From Symsagittifera roscoffensis (taxonomy: Eukaryota > Xenacoelomorpha > Acoela > Convolutidae), in the NCBI RefSeq assembly GCF_963678635.1, contig NC_087066.1, positions 24,357,012 through 24,417,011 of the forward strand: a stretch of 60,000 nucleotides of DNA, in the 5' to 3' direction. Positions 1 to 9,143 of this stretch are shown piece by piece. Below the pieces are notes generated by a model. The model was not told where the DNA came from, did no database searches, and worked only from the letters and a program-made list of their open reading frames with translations. Both the position numbers and the translations under genes were made by a program. Each line of letters begins with the position of its first letter. Position 1 is the first letter of the stretch.

Positions 1-1075
1 CATTCGTCCTGGAAGTTTCAGTCCTTAGTAGTTTTAATTGAAAATTATGCACAGCTTGGTCAGAACAAAAACCCGTTCTCGGGGTCCCTAAACTTCAAAG
101 AGTCCGGTATTAGATCGTTTTTCAGACGTTTTCTCAGAAACTTCAATCTATGTACAGATACTTGAACTTTTTTAAAGATTTTTAAATAGTGTAACGCCCT
201 TTTCCATTTTAGTTATCCTCTTAAAAATTGTCTGAGTCAAACAGCAGGCAAAATTACTGTGGACATTGTTTTGCAGGCCACGAGTAATCAAACTCACAAG
301 GCACAAAGCAAAACAAATCACACTCTTCTCACTCCCTATCTTTGAAGCGCAGACACTTCCTCTGCCTTCAGCTTCCACTCACGTCTCACGTATTGCCTTC
401 GCCTTCCTCTTTGTCTTTGATGGTATCTGTTGTGTGCCCTTGATATTGCCAATCAGCTCTGACAGACTTTATTTGTGTGCCACTACCAATCGCAGAGATT
501 TCAGCTCCAATTCAGCACTCTGGAGCACCTTCAAATATTCCTTTGAGCTGCTCCGAGTCGTTTTGCTTGCTCTTGGAGAGTAGCCGATTTGTTGGTGGAA
601 TAATGAGCACTCCTGTGCCGAGAAGCTGACTAAACAAGTCGGGCGATCCTTCCCTTCTGCAATAGACGATCGCCAATATCTGCTGCTTCTTCGACTTCAA
701 ATAGTTTGTCAGCTCCTCGACACTGGCTGGGCGATAATTGTTTGTTCTGTGGCTGCTAATGGTGTTGTTCACCACGTCTTGCCAAACAACCCCTTTTTTC
801 TCCTTCAATGGACTGTCTTCCAGTAATCGGCGGAGGTTCTTTCCTTGGTTCAGCAAGTTGTTATTCAGGGATAGGCTTGGAATTGCTGTAACAAGATCTC
901 GTAACGCATTTTTTCACATGTGTTAAGGGTGTTGATGCTGTGGAACAGGGAGCTAGCTGCTACATTATGAAACATTTCGTTAACTCAAATAAAAATTGGC
1001 CATATTCCACGTATTGAAAAAAAAAACACTATAAAAATTCCCTATACATTAATGAAAATCATTAAAGTTTTTCAT
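1..1075 (-). pseudogene. Penelope-like element, 5' coding block (copy 1, continues beyond window)
   Basis: This stretch is a diverged direct repeat of 24490-25765. The best-kept reading is 512-856 on the minus strand (114 residues), matching 25237-25527 over the segments VVNNT, RTNNY and KSKKQQILAIVYCRREG. A frameshift follows, and the homology continues to position 1 in another frame (residues around SLSELIGNI). I assign it to a Penelope-like element because its paralogue lies directly upstream of a recognisable PLE reverse transcriptase on the same strand. The function of this N-terminal block is unknown to me. It is broken here by at least one frameshift and by stop codons. The rest of this copy would lie left of the window. 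Confidence 0.5.
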
Positions 1076-1474
1076 ACTGGCCCTTTAATGGGAAACAGTT
1101 GTAGTTTTAAGCTCTTCGCTTTTGGTTTATCACAAATTTACAAGTAAAATTGAAGAAATTTTTGCTAAAAAGAAAACTTCGAACATTTTCGCAATATGTG
1201 CGTCGTCAGGGTTTTTACAATGAACTAATCTTAATGACAAAAATACTCAAATTACAAATTTTATTTACAATATTTCACATCTATTTTGGTTCTAAACAAT
1301 CATGTTAAAAAATTAGCCAATCACAGTTGACCTCTAAACTAATATTAAGATTAAAATACTTTTAACCTCTAAGAAAAATTAAACAGTTTAAATTAATTTG
1401 TCTGGAAGTTTCTGAGTCATAATTTCGATTTAGACATGTACGTTTTAATGTAAAACCGAAAACACTAAATTAAT
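1076..1474 (-). other. PLE 3'-UTR-like remnant, no gene
   Basis: AT-rich sequence without a supported ORF. Positions 1421-1460 match 22415-22455, the 3' UTR of the degenerate PLE on the far side of the LTR element. The stretch therefore looks like the rest of that 3' UTR, separated from its coding part by the 20.9-kb insertion. A hammerhead-like motif lies at 1187-1209. Confidence 0.45.
1180..1212 (-). ncRNA. Hammerhead-ribozyme-like core (candidate)
   Basis: Minus strand reads CTGACGA, then a short GCA/TGC stem with loop, then GAAA (plus positions 1209 down to 1187). Flanking AAAAC and GTTTT could form stem I. The same CTGA-stem-GAAA pattern occurs in the plus-strand PLE 3' UTRs (40477-40501 and 46990-47014) and at 24748-24790. 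Hammerhead ribozymes are known from PLE terminal repeats. The core here has one extra base between CTGACGA and the stem, so the call is tentative. Confidence 0.25.
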
Positions 1475-2050
1475 TGGAGATGGATTGACCCTTTCCTCTT
1501 TCTTGCTACTCATGCACTAAAATACTAAACAATACTGGAGTTAACTCAAATGTTCAGGGCATCAAAGCGGCTAAAAAGTCAGTTATATAGTCTCTTAGCA
1601 TATAATAGTCTCTGGAAACCGGGCCTTCAATTCCACTCTCCCTCAGAGATAACACCCTTATCTCTTTAATCCTGCGGCACGGGAGGGTACTGATCCGCTC
1701 CGGATGCCCCACTGAAGCCTACTTTCTTCTTATCGGCTTCCACTATACGTCTTATCGTGCGTGATCCTCACGATAATAGACTTCGTGTTTTTCTTCTGTT
1801 TCTCTCGACCGTTTTTCGTCTTGTATTTTGGGTTGTGTATTTCGTTCGACTGTCTAATTTTGGTTGTTTGCCAATTATGGCCGTTCTTCTTCATTTCTCT
1901 GAAAGGTTCCATCGCAATTCGAATTTTTAAAAATCTAAATTCTTGAACATTCCGACCCTCGTTTTCATAACGATTTTGTCATTAACGTCACTGGTATTAT
2001 TTTCTTGCTCGTCGGAGGGTTCACCTGTGTCAATCCGGCGGAATGGCACA
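1475..2050 (-). repeat. 3' LTR of family A element
   Basis: 576 bp, direct repeat of 21891-22414. On the minus strand it begins TGTGCCATTCCGC and ends CCATCTCCA. It is longer than its partner because of small insertions around 1915-2030. The sequence just inside it (2051-2080) is purine-rich on the minus strand (GAAGGGGA), as expected for a polypurine tract. Confidence 0.85.
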
Positions 2051-2427
2051 TACATCCCGGACAGTCCCCTTCAATGTCCCCATTGAACGCATAACTCCGG
2101 GTTATCTTCAGGTGGTCATCCAGGTTTCTATATTCAACTTACAAATTGCATTAGAAAATGAATTTTTATCTACTCCAACTTAACTCATCGCTTGTCATAG
2201 TTGAAATCGTATTATATTGCGCTGCTTCCCAATATTTTCACACAATTTGCACTATGAGGAGTTTCCTAGATAAAATTTCTTTTCTGACTACTTATGTCAT
2301 CTCTCCGTAAAATTTCTTCTCGGTCTTGCTGACTTTTAAAAAGATTTGGGACGGACCCGTTAAAATTAATTCGATGTCACTCACAAAGTATAATCATTCA
2401 TTAATGCTGGTGCCCTCAATATTGAAA
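2051..2427 (-). other. 3' non-coding region and likely polypurine tract of family A
   Basis: No supported ORF. The minus strand next to the LTR contains GAAGGGGACTGTCCGGGA, a plausible plus-strand primer. The rest is AT-rich and lies between the last accessory reading frame and the 3' LTR. Confidence 0.5.
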
Positions 2428-2933
2428 TTAAGATTTACGGGCCGTGTCCCAGCTTTCTTGCTCGAACAACCTCAGTTTGCAGCAGGGCAGTAGATCCACG
2501 TTCACTTTCTGCTCTGGATTCCTGCAGAAGCTGTTATGCAGACGCAGGCTCACATTTCGCTCTAGGTCAGCTTGTAAGACCTCTTTCTTCTCTTCTTCTG
2601 TGGTGCAAGACATCCCAATTGCTCTTTTTACCGCAGTAGTCACAGCGTTTCTATGTGTCAGGAATGCTCTTTCATAGGCTCCCTGGAGGGATTGATAGGC
2701 TTGGTATCTAGCTCGAGGGATTGATAGGCTTCCGTGTTTCGGGACATATGACGCTTCGCGCTTTCATACACCCATGCTGTCATCACTGCACGGAACCAAG
2801 GCATCAATCTCTGTCTTGCCCATATTTTTTCTATCGCCTTCGGTATTCTCAGAATTTTACAAGTGATCCTGAACCGATCCAGTCTCTTACTGAGGCTCAC
2901 TCTACTCAGTTGCTCTGGATTTGGCACGGCCAT
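2428..2933 (-). pseudogene. Family A accessory ORF, C-terminal fragments
   Basis: Two short minus-strand readings (2658-2933, then 2428-2643) continue the accessory ORF toward the LTR. They contain charged, helix-favouring residues (e.g. KRLDRFRITCKILRIPKAIE) and no motif I recognise. The frame changes between them, so the end of the protein is broken. They are the last coding sequence before the 3' LTR. Confidence 0.4.
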
Positions 2934-3445
2934 CTCCTGTACGGTCTTTCCCCTGCATTAGCCTCCAGCAACCTCACTTCCAGCATGGCGCTGACCAACA
3001 GTATCGTCACGTTCTGGGTTTGATCAGGCAATCCCATGGAGTATAACTTCTCTGCATCCCAAACCAGAACTAGGTTTGCTCTCCTGGGGTACCAAAATGT
3101 CTGCGCCAGGCAGTGACACGGATACTCTCCATGAGACAGTAGGATATTCCACCAAGTTCGATAACCCGATGCTATCAGGAAGGGTTCGATATCCATCATC
3201 TGAACTTTCTCCAACAACTCCCTCGTGACGGCCAGTTTTTTATTGGAACACCTTCTGACTTCCTCCAATCTCCGGTAGCTATCCAGGTCGTTTAATTCTT
3301 TTGTCGGGATCCGCAATGGCATGTCCTGGTAGAGTTCTAACAGTGCTCTCAACAAGACTTCTTCACGCTTCATCGACCTGTGCCTGATTGTCTTTACACA
3401 TTCTACTAGCAGCGGAGTGGGGTTACGATCCACCACAAATTTCAC
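2906..3445 (-). pseudogene. Family A accessory ORF, conserved distal block
   Basis: 179-residue open reading. Two segments are conserved in family B: LLRALLELYQDMPLRIP here against a similar stretch at 28709-28960, and the segment around LLVSAMLEVRLLEANAGE against 27759-27965. The order of the two segments is the same in both elements. It is probably soluble and helical; no signal peptide or transmembrane segment is evident. It is not a recognisable envelope protein. Function unknown. Confidence 0.55.
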
Positions 3446-3624
3446 AAAGCAAAGTGCGTCCTTTCATTTTGCCCATGCTTTCGCAGAATCGTCCTTGGCG
3501 ATCAGTACTTTTAAAGCTCCCATCAGTTCCAGCTGCTGTTCTCTGGCCTTCGTCTCGATGGTGGCTTCTTACTCCCATTTTTTTAATTCCAACATGCACT
3601 ACAAAAGTCTCACTTGTAAATCAG

Positions 3625-3765
3625 TCATCAGGTTTCCTCTGATCAGTGTAATTTATCAGGTTTCATCAGGTTTCATCAGGTTTCATCAGGTTTCTTCTGA
3701 TCTGTAGAAACCTCATCAGGTTTCTTCTGATCTGTAAATCAGTGCCAGGCCATCAGGTTTCCTCT
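3625..3765. repeat. Short tandem repeats of a CAGGTTTCAT decamer
   Basis: ATCAGGTTTC units recur about seven times, four of them back to back at about 3656-3700, interspersed with TCTGATCTGTA. They sit in the accessory region between two coding blocks. Confidence 0.8.
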
Positions 3766-3831
3766 CACCATTTTCACGTAGCCACGAGCAGGATCGCCCA
3801 TATGGACTGACTCGGGCGTAGTATTACGACT

Positions 3832-4411
3832 TTACTCGACCACGTCGAGCTGTCCCTCCGACTTCATCTTCGCCATGTTCGTGCGCGATGGTTTATATTC
3901 TTCCAACCCACCGGATCCACATTGGCTGATGACTTCCATTTCCAGTCTGGTGTCAGCCAAGGTCCTCTCGCTCTTCTTTGCTTTCGAAGCCGTGGAAATC
4001 AGTCCCGCCAGCAACATCGGTAGCACCTGATTCTCTTTCTCCCTGCCGCCATGCCTTGCACCATCCCCTTGTCCAACTTCGTTTGGACGGGACACTTTCG
4101 CCAGCGACATCACTAATGTAGTGGCTTTCGACATCACGGCTTTCGGTTGGTCACTTTATCATCACTCTCTCAATCAGTTTTCTCATCATGGATTTATACT
4201 TTCTCAGTCCTTTCATGGTTTTTCTGATGGTTTGATCTCGCATAAGCTGGCTCTCCTCAGCGTTCTCCTCCCTGACTGACTCGGTCAGACAGTCAGATTC
4301 AGTGGATTCCACCATCTTTTCTATCACTTCACGCATTATGGGTTGGTTTAATCTCAATCTCATCACGGACTGAGAGCCATATTTCCGGATTATGCTCCAA
4401 TTACTCTCCAT
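3832..4411 (-). pseudogene. Family A accessory ORF, charged segment
   Basis: Two minus-strand readings (4151-4411, 101 and 86 residues long counting 3832-4137) rich in Lys, Glu, Arg and Met, probably helical or coiled coil. They lie between the distal and middle conserved blocks of the accessory ORF and are separated by a frameshift near 4140. In family B the corresponding interval holds a similarly Lys/Arg-rich reading (29573-29977). No motif recognised. Confidence 0.4.
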
Positions 4412-4854
4412 GAATGCTACGAGCGTCCAAACTTAACCGATTTTTCTCTCCAGCTCGCTTTGGTATCGCTGCTTTTCTTCTTCTGGCAACGTGCCCAGGA
4501 ACGCTACTCGCATCGACTCATCAATCCTACGCCTCCCAGGGGATCCACTGAGCAGCTTGGACTCGCCCCTCCTCTGGTGTGCTTCAACCACGGACATAGA
4601 CTCCACAGGCGACAGACGTTCCCTTGATTTTCTTTATTTGCATCTCATTCCTTTCCTCCATGGTCTGGTAAAGGTCCCGGCCCAGATGAGCCTTGACGCA
4701 TATCGACTCCTGAACCTGGCCGAGCCGGTATCATCAGGTCACCTGTCTGGTAAAACACTTGGTCATTTATAACAATTTCCATGGGTAAGATAAAAGTCTC
4801 CTCTGGACTCTCTGCTCACTTCCATCATCACTACTGTTTCCCGTCTGGGCCATT
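4412..4854 (-). other. Degenerate accessory-ORF sequence
   Basis: No long open reading survives on the minus strand. Short pieces can be followed in shifting frames with several stops, so I read it as decayed accessory coding sequence rather than spacer. Confidence 0.35.
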
Positions 4855-5223
4855 TCAGCCTGGACTTGTCGTCAGCTGGAACATACACGTCGTTCTAATA
4901 GTCTGCCAATACCTCTGGCTTCCTGGATTGACTTTGATCTTCTTCCTACTCCATATGTCAGGAAAGGTAAAATCAAACGTTTGCAGGGCGGCAGCGTTCC
5001 CAATGATGAAACGCGGCTCCATTCCTTCGCTCCACCTGAGCATCCTTTCCTCTACGTCTTGCGCTGCTCCAATCCTAGGTGCCAGGACCGGACTAGTCGT
5101 ATGTTCCAGAGCTTGGGGTTGAACTGGACATTCGAGAGGTTCTCTCCACACATCCTGCATTTGAAGCTGTTGTTCAGGTCCATCAATACCCAGCCAGTTT
5201 CCGCTATTCTCCCGAATAATCAA
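4855..5223 (-). pseudogene. Family A accessory ORF, middle fragment
   Basis: 122-residue reading. Its second half (FIIGNAAALQTFDFTFPDIW) looks like folded, hydrophobic-core sequence; the first half seems to be in a shifted frame. It follows the 5267-5515 block in the element's direction. No catalytic motif identified. Confidence 0.4.
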
Positions 5224-5266
5224 TCTTCACTTGCCAGTCCTCTTAACTCTTTCGGTTCGACCCAGT

Positions 5267-5515
5267 TCAGCACGAAACAATCCATACTGACACAAGATTT
5301 ACATACAGAACAGAATGTCTATACGCCTCCACCTGCACGTCCGGGAACACATGTGTCACTATAGGTCCGTAGACCACGGTAACAAATTCTCTCAACCCGA
5401 AGATCAGTGCTAGCGGATCGATCCGCATCATCAGGGCTAGGTCAGTCAACAGGAGCATCGCCCCACACTTCTTCACCTCATTTTTGTCGGAAACTGGTTT
5501 ATCTTCCCCGATCAA
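5267..5515 (-). pseudogene. Family A accessory ORF, best-conserved block shared with family B
   Basis: 82-residue reading. The segment from LLLTDLALMMRIDPLALI through TVVYGP, FPD, EAYRHSVLYV aligns without gaps to 31205-31390 in family B (LLTYLCLAMRFDPLVLI, TVIYGP, FPD, ETYKRSVLHM). Such retention between two elements that differ at most bases suggests past selection on this protein. Function unknown. Confidence 0.6.
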
Positions 5516-5557
5516 ACTTCTGTTTCGCTGCAGTAGGTATTAAAATAGCAAGGTCCT

Positions 5558-5827
5558 CTAATTCTTCAGTTTCCGATAGGAGACTGTCTCCATTTGGGAA
5601 TCAAATTCTCTCCCTGGTCCTTGCAGCTGCTCGGGGTATCTCAGCAAAACAAACAAGTCTCCCAAACGACCATAGGTCATCACAATCAATTTAAGCAGAC
5701 CATCCAGTCGGAGATCAGCTAATTCCTGAGTGAAAAGCACCACAGGTCCCTTCACGAAGCTCAGATGTCCCAAGGCCACGTACAATGACAGCATAAGCCC
5801 AATGGATAACTTCCTGATAACCATCAA
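5558..5827 (-). pseudogene. Family A accessory ORF, hydrophobic fragment
   Basis: 89-residue reading containing LSIGLMLSLYVALGHLSFV and LKLIVMTYGRLGDLFVLLRYPEQL. The family B counterpart is around 31540-31640, where GRLGELIILTRYPEQ-like sequence can be read. A hydrophobic helix is possible, but one short segment does not make a case for an envelope. Confidence 0.45.
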
Positions 5828-6116
5828 GTTGGCAATTAAGTTTCTCGATGCCCTAGGGTAGCAACTGCTGATGAACGAGGGTGACTAACCCACGTCCATC
5901 TCCGCGAGGATAGCAAAGGACCTCTCATATTCAGCCTTCGTCGCCAGCCCTTCTGCTTTGAAACGGTCCAATGATATCGTGTTTGTTTGCTGGATCACTT
6001 AAAACATCGTCGCTCCCTCCTGTTCTTTCAAGTCCAATATCTTCTTCAAATACTGGTTGATCTCCCTCACCACTGGTAAAGATTGGGATCCACCTGTCGG
6101 TTCGGCGAAGATATCA
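5828..6116 (-). other. Degenerate accessory-ORF sequence
   Basis: Short broken minus-strand readings between two conserved blocks. No independent gene is supported. Confidence 0.3.
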
Positions 6117-6434
6117 CTACATCAAGTCGTCCCTCAGCCAACAGGACAACCATGGCGTACACAAACTGCAGGGGTTCGGGTACCGAGGCATAACCTCGAG
6201 ACAGATAACCTTGACCAATTGCCTCGCAAAACGTTGCCGAATCGATTTTTCAGCCTCCGTCATGGCAGAGAGGAGTGTCATGATCGCCTCCCCCACAGCC
6301 TCCGAGCTTGGGGTAGATCCGTCAATGAGAGTATTCAATAGTCCCCTAATTTGCAAGTGGTCATTTGATCCAGCTACTATCACCACTTCTGGATCCAAGT
6401 TCACCACCCTCTGCGCACTTATCGCCATTCCCAC
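6117..6434 (-). pseudogene. Family A accessory ORF, GxND block (possible second SGNH-like fold)
   Basis: 105-residue reading with VVIVAGSNDHLQIRGLL near residue 18, a hydrophobic strand followed by GSND. The family B copy (31966-32349) has GINDHLLIKGLL in the same place, followed by ELSPRYAHLPNGFKFVY. A GxND signature after a hydrophobic strand is typical of block III in SGNH hydrolases. I see no GDS block upstream, so this may be a degenerate or non-catalytic SGNH-like domain, or chance. The frame shifts after RFARQLVKV. Confidence 0.45.
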
Positions 6435-6654
6435 CGCTCAACCCCAATCTGTGAGGAAGATTACATCCGGTCAAAAGAGCGAACGGGGAGTATATAAATA
6501 GTCGGAGCTGGCCACTGTCAGATTTTCCCCAGCTTGATCTCCTGAGGGTCATAGGCCGAGAACAGACTGTCTCCATTCGGTGACTCCAGATGCGCATATC
6601 TTCTCTCATCGCCTTCCACAGAGCTGACTCTAGGGTAATCTCTCGAATTCTCAC
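6361..6654 (-). pseudogene. Family A accessory ORF, segment before the GxND block
   Basis: 97-residue reading starting MRIREITLESALWKAMREDMRIW, helical and charged; the frame is lost after about residue 30. The family B counterpart is 32359-32664, where it leads into TDLDWMQ. It overlaps the next block in another frame because of a frameshift. Confidence 0.4.
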
Positions 6655-6718
6655 CCGCGGACTTTCCCGGGGCTTTCATGAATTGTCTCTGCACATCTTG
6701 TGGTGCTTGTTGTTGGGT

Positions 6719-7017
6719 TTAATCTCTACCAGAAAGTTCCCTTTCCGGTTCGGTGGGGCTTTTTCTCTCATTTGCTCGTATTCGCCTGATGTCCGTCAAT
6801 GACCTCATATTCAGTGGTCCCACAGTGTTGTCTCTGGGCAGACCTTCCAGATCCGCCAACCGCACAGTAGTGGCGGAACTGTATTGCTCTTCTTCGGCCA
6901 ACAGCCAGTCCACGCCCCTATCCGGTACAGGCCGGACACCGTAGGGTCATGCCCGTTAAGCATCTTCCTCGCGTCCGCATGGCATATCAACTTCTTCGTG
7001 TTCAACTTAATCGCCAT
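6719..7017 (-). pseudogene. Family A accessory ORF, N-terminal portion
   Basis: Two overlapping readings (6811-7017 and 6719-6913) are the same protein split by a frameshift near 6900. The first has MAIKLNTKKLICHADARKM, the second VRLADLEGLPRDNTVGPLNM. In family B the remnant around 32727-32900 retains the second part with the residues LEGLP and GPVN. Function unknown. Confidence 0.45.
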
Positions 7018-7212
7018 GTCTGCTTGATATCGTCTTCAGGGACTAGGATCTGGCATGTTCCTCAGCAACTCACTGATCCTACTCGTATCGATCACCACTG
7101 CAGGATCCACTTGTGAGATCCCTTGAGTCGGTGGCGTCCTTGTAGGTTGAGCTGCAACGCTCGCAGTTGCCTGGTGAGCCACATTCTAAGGTGGGCCACC
7201 TCTCGTCGCAAG

Positions 7213-7419
7213 TCAATTTTCCAAGGATCGACCTCGGGGAGCAGGAGCGGTCCCCAACCTCTCTCTCACGTCAGAGCTGGGAGTGGGCTGTACCACGTTC
7301 GCCTCTGTGGCTAGAGGTCCCAGACGATTCGCTAGCGGCCGAGGTACGTGGGATCTCACCCTGCTGGCAGTGCTACCCCTTGCTACCGGGTTGACCATAG
7401 TCCGCAGCTCGGTTTCCAT
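7213..7419 (-). pseudogene. Low-complexity C-terminal extension of the SGNH ORF
   Basis: It is in the same frame as the SGNH reading at 7420-8028 and separated from it only by one TAA codon, so it was probably once its continuation or is reached by readthrough. It is rich in Arg, Pro, Ser and Thr (e.g. RERLGTAPAPRGRSLEN). The family B counterpart, 33042-33257, has LETRLGSAPAVRQ. It is probably a disordered linker. Confidence 0.5.
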
Positions 7420-8028
7420 TTATTCTATCCTTGTTTGAAATGCGTCATTCATCCATTGTATTCCCGACTGGGTATTGAAGTGTATGCCGTCTCTCGTCAA
7501 GGCACCGTGGTCCACCATTCTCAGTGCGCTTTCAACATCCATCAACCGGAGCTCACTAGGATTCTCCGCAGTTAGATTCCTGACCACCACGTTCCACTTA
7601 GTCACATTCCCATTCAAATAGTCGGCTACTGGTGATCCAGCATCCGAATTAAAAGGAATCGTACGCAGGGCTACAGTCTTTGGTCTATATTTCTCCTTTA
7701 GTTCGTTGAGAAGACAGATCAGCAGCGATTCCCACTTCGCCTCAGGAGTAACAAGATTTCTCGAAACGTCGTTCGTCCCTATCATCAGGTTTAGCGTATC
7801 CACCCTGTCTTCATTCTGCAGCTCAATCGTTTTGATAACTTGGGCCACTGAGGCTCCGCCAAAGGAGATTACAGCAGTCTGTTCCACGAGGATATCTTTA
7901 AGATCCCTCACCAAGCTATCACCTATGATCAGGTGTTGGCTGCCACTCGGCACCGGCTGGTGAATCGTTGCCGGGTTCCAGGTCATACCATTCAGGCACG
8001 CCCTCGGGTGCTCGGCGAATACCTGCAC
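7420..8028 (-). CDS. SGNH/GDSL hydrolase-like protein in LTR element
   Basis: 202 residues, open throughout. The SGNH blocks are visible in order: block I LIIGDSLV (GDS at residues 36-38, nucleophile Ser38), block II SFGGAS (57-58), block III MIGTNDVSR (GTND 84-87), block V DGIHFN (Asp180, His183). Length is normal for a compact SGNH domain. No signal peptide is seen. It lies downstream of integrase and of a coiled-coil ORF, in a position where other elements carry env. SGNH enzymes act as esterases, lipases or deacetylases; substrate and role here are unknown. A broken paralogue sits in family B at 33588-33803. The start codon is uncertain, as decay nearby may have removed the original. Confidence 0.75.
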   Translation of the reverse strand: MQVFAEHPRACLNGMTWNPATIHQPVPSGSQHLIIGDSLVRDLKDILVEQTAVISFGGASVAQVIKTIELQNEDRVDTLNLMIGTNDVSRNLVTPEAKWESLLICLLNELKEKYRPKTVALRTIPFNSDAGSPVADYLNGNVTKWNVVVRNLTAENPSELRLMDVESALRMVDHGALTRDGIHFNTQSGIQWMNDAFQTRIE

Positions 8029-8357
8029 GAAGTTCCTTCGGGTGTTGAGATCCTTTCAAATATCGATCACTCGCCACCCTACTTTAGCTCCCCTCAGTAC
8101 CGGACCGGACGGTTCTGTGAGACCTGCTGTTCCTCCCTGTCTGACGGGTGACTGGCCTACACGCTGAGAAGGAGCGATCCTACCCAAACTCCTGTCTTTT
8201 GCGCGGTGTATCTCCTGCATCGTGGCTCTGGCCACCTGCTCAAATTCTGAAATCGAGGTGCCAGTTAGGTACCGGAGGGATCAGGTATTGTAATTCTCGC
8301 GTTTGTAAGCGGGCTCATTCGTTGCTGGGCAGTCACTTCACTCGTTCTACAGAGCTC
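8029..8357 (-). other. Spacer between coiled-coil ORF and SGNH ORF
   Basis: No supported minus-strand ORF. It is probably decayed coding sequence linking the two proteins, as broken short readings continue through it. Confidence 0.3.
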
Positions 8358-9143
8358 CTAAGCCTTAGCCTTGGCCGTTGTGTCAGGGCTCATCATCGCC
8401 AGGACATCCGGTGACAATTTACTCACTCTTGCATTGTAGAGCTCTTTCAGGTGTTTGATCTCCTCCTCTTTGAAAGCGATCTGTATCTCGTACTTTCTCT
8501 TCCATTCGTCGTGATCCTTGGCTTTCTCCTTATACTCGTCAAACTCGGCGCACAGTTCTCTCCAGTTTTTGTCTCTCTTCTCGAGAGTTTCACTGGTTTT
8601 CGCCGTCTGTAATTCGATCTCGTTCATTCTGACCTTCTTTGATGGTGGAGCTGCGGTTGGCGAGTCCACAGAAGGCGATGGGGCCGGCCCAACGCGTGAT
8701 ATTTTTGGTCCGAAGAGAGGCTGCGCTGAGGAACTGGGGCGTACCTGCATTGGCATTTCTCCCAGCCTATAGTTTCTCTGTTCGACTAGACCCGGCTCAC
8801 GAGCCAGGTCATACCCAGACATCTCTCCGCGTCTCCATCGCATGTGTCGTTTCCGGCTCCGCTGGACGGTACTGGACTCGCCGAAAGCCAACATTAGGAC
8901 TACTTCTGTGGGGCGGTCCCCGCGGCCTTTTCTTCCCATAGCATTCAGAATTGCGACGGTGAAAATCGCCAAATCCGGTTCTTCTAGTCCAAAATAACAA
9001 CCAGTCAAGCGCTGGTACATCTCGTCTAGAGTCGTTCCTAGGCTCGCTGAGATAGAATTGATTAAGTCGTTAGTATCACTCATGCTTCCTCGTGTAGGTC
9101 TCGTGTCTTCTTTCTTCAATTTCAATTCAGATTCAGTAAACAT
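8358..9143 (-). CDS. Coiled-coil accessory protein of LTR element
   Basis: 261 residues. The N-terminal third is globular (SASLGTTLDEMYQRLTGCYFG, then GRGDRPTEVVLMLAFGE), the middle is Pro/Ser-rich with a basic PPSKKVRM patch, and about residues 175-245 are a strongly charged coiled coil. Family B has the same protein in two frames at 34230-34833 (TNILGHDNRGDRPTKLLLM, then a coiled coil). The DNRGDRPTK versus KGRGDRPTE motif is the best-conserved point. It is the first ORF after the non-coding gap behind pol. A structural or nucleic-acid-binding role is possible but unproven. An internal Met (MSDTND, residue 21) is an alternative start. Confidence 0.6.
   Translation of the reverse strand: MFTESELKLKKEDTRPTRGSMSDTNDLINSISASLGTTLDEMYQRLTGCYFGLEEPDLAIFTVAILNAMGRKGRGDRPTEVVLMLAFGESSTVQRSRKRHMRWRRGEMSGYDLAREPGLVEQRNYRLGEMPMQVRPSSSAQPLFGPKISRVGPAPSPSVDSPTAAPPSKKVRMNEIELQTAKTSETLEKRDKNWRELCAEFDEYKEKAKDHDEWKRKYEIQIAFKEEEIKHLKELYNARVSKLSPDVLAMMSPDTTAKAKA

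Noticed and set aside
2721-3023. Plus-strand ORFs facing the accessory region (also 3388-3707, 4781-5364, 16941-17402, 40831-41229 and others)
   Set aside because: They are antisense shadows of the minus-strand element proteins and show no conserved motifs of their own.
3625-3765. Decamer repeats as a CRISPR-like array
   Set aside because: Repeat too short, no regular unique spacers, and the context is eukaryotic retroelement sequence.
5558-5827. Possible envelope transmembrane segment in the accessory ORF
   Set aside because: One hydrophobic stretch only; no signal peptide, cleavage site or cysteine pattern, and the family B counterpart is not clearly hydrophobic.
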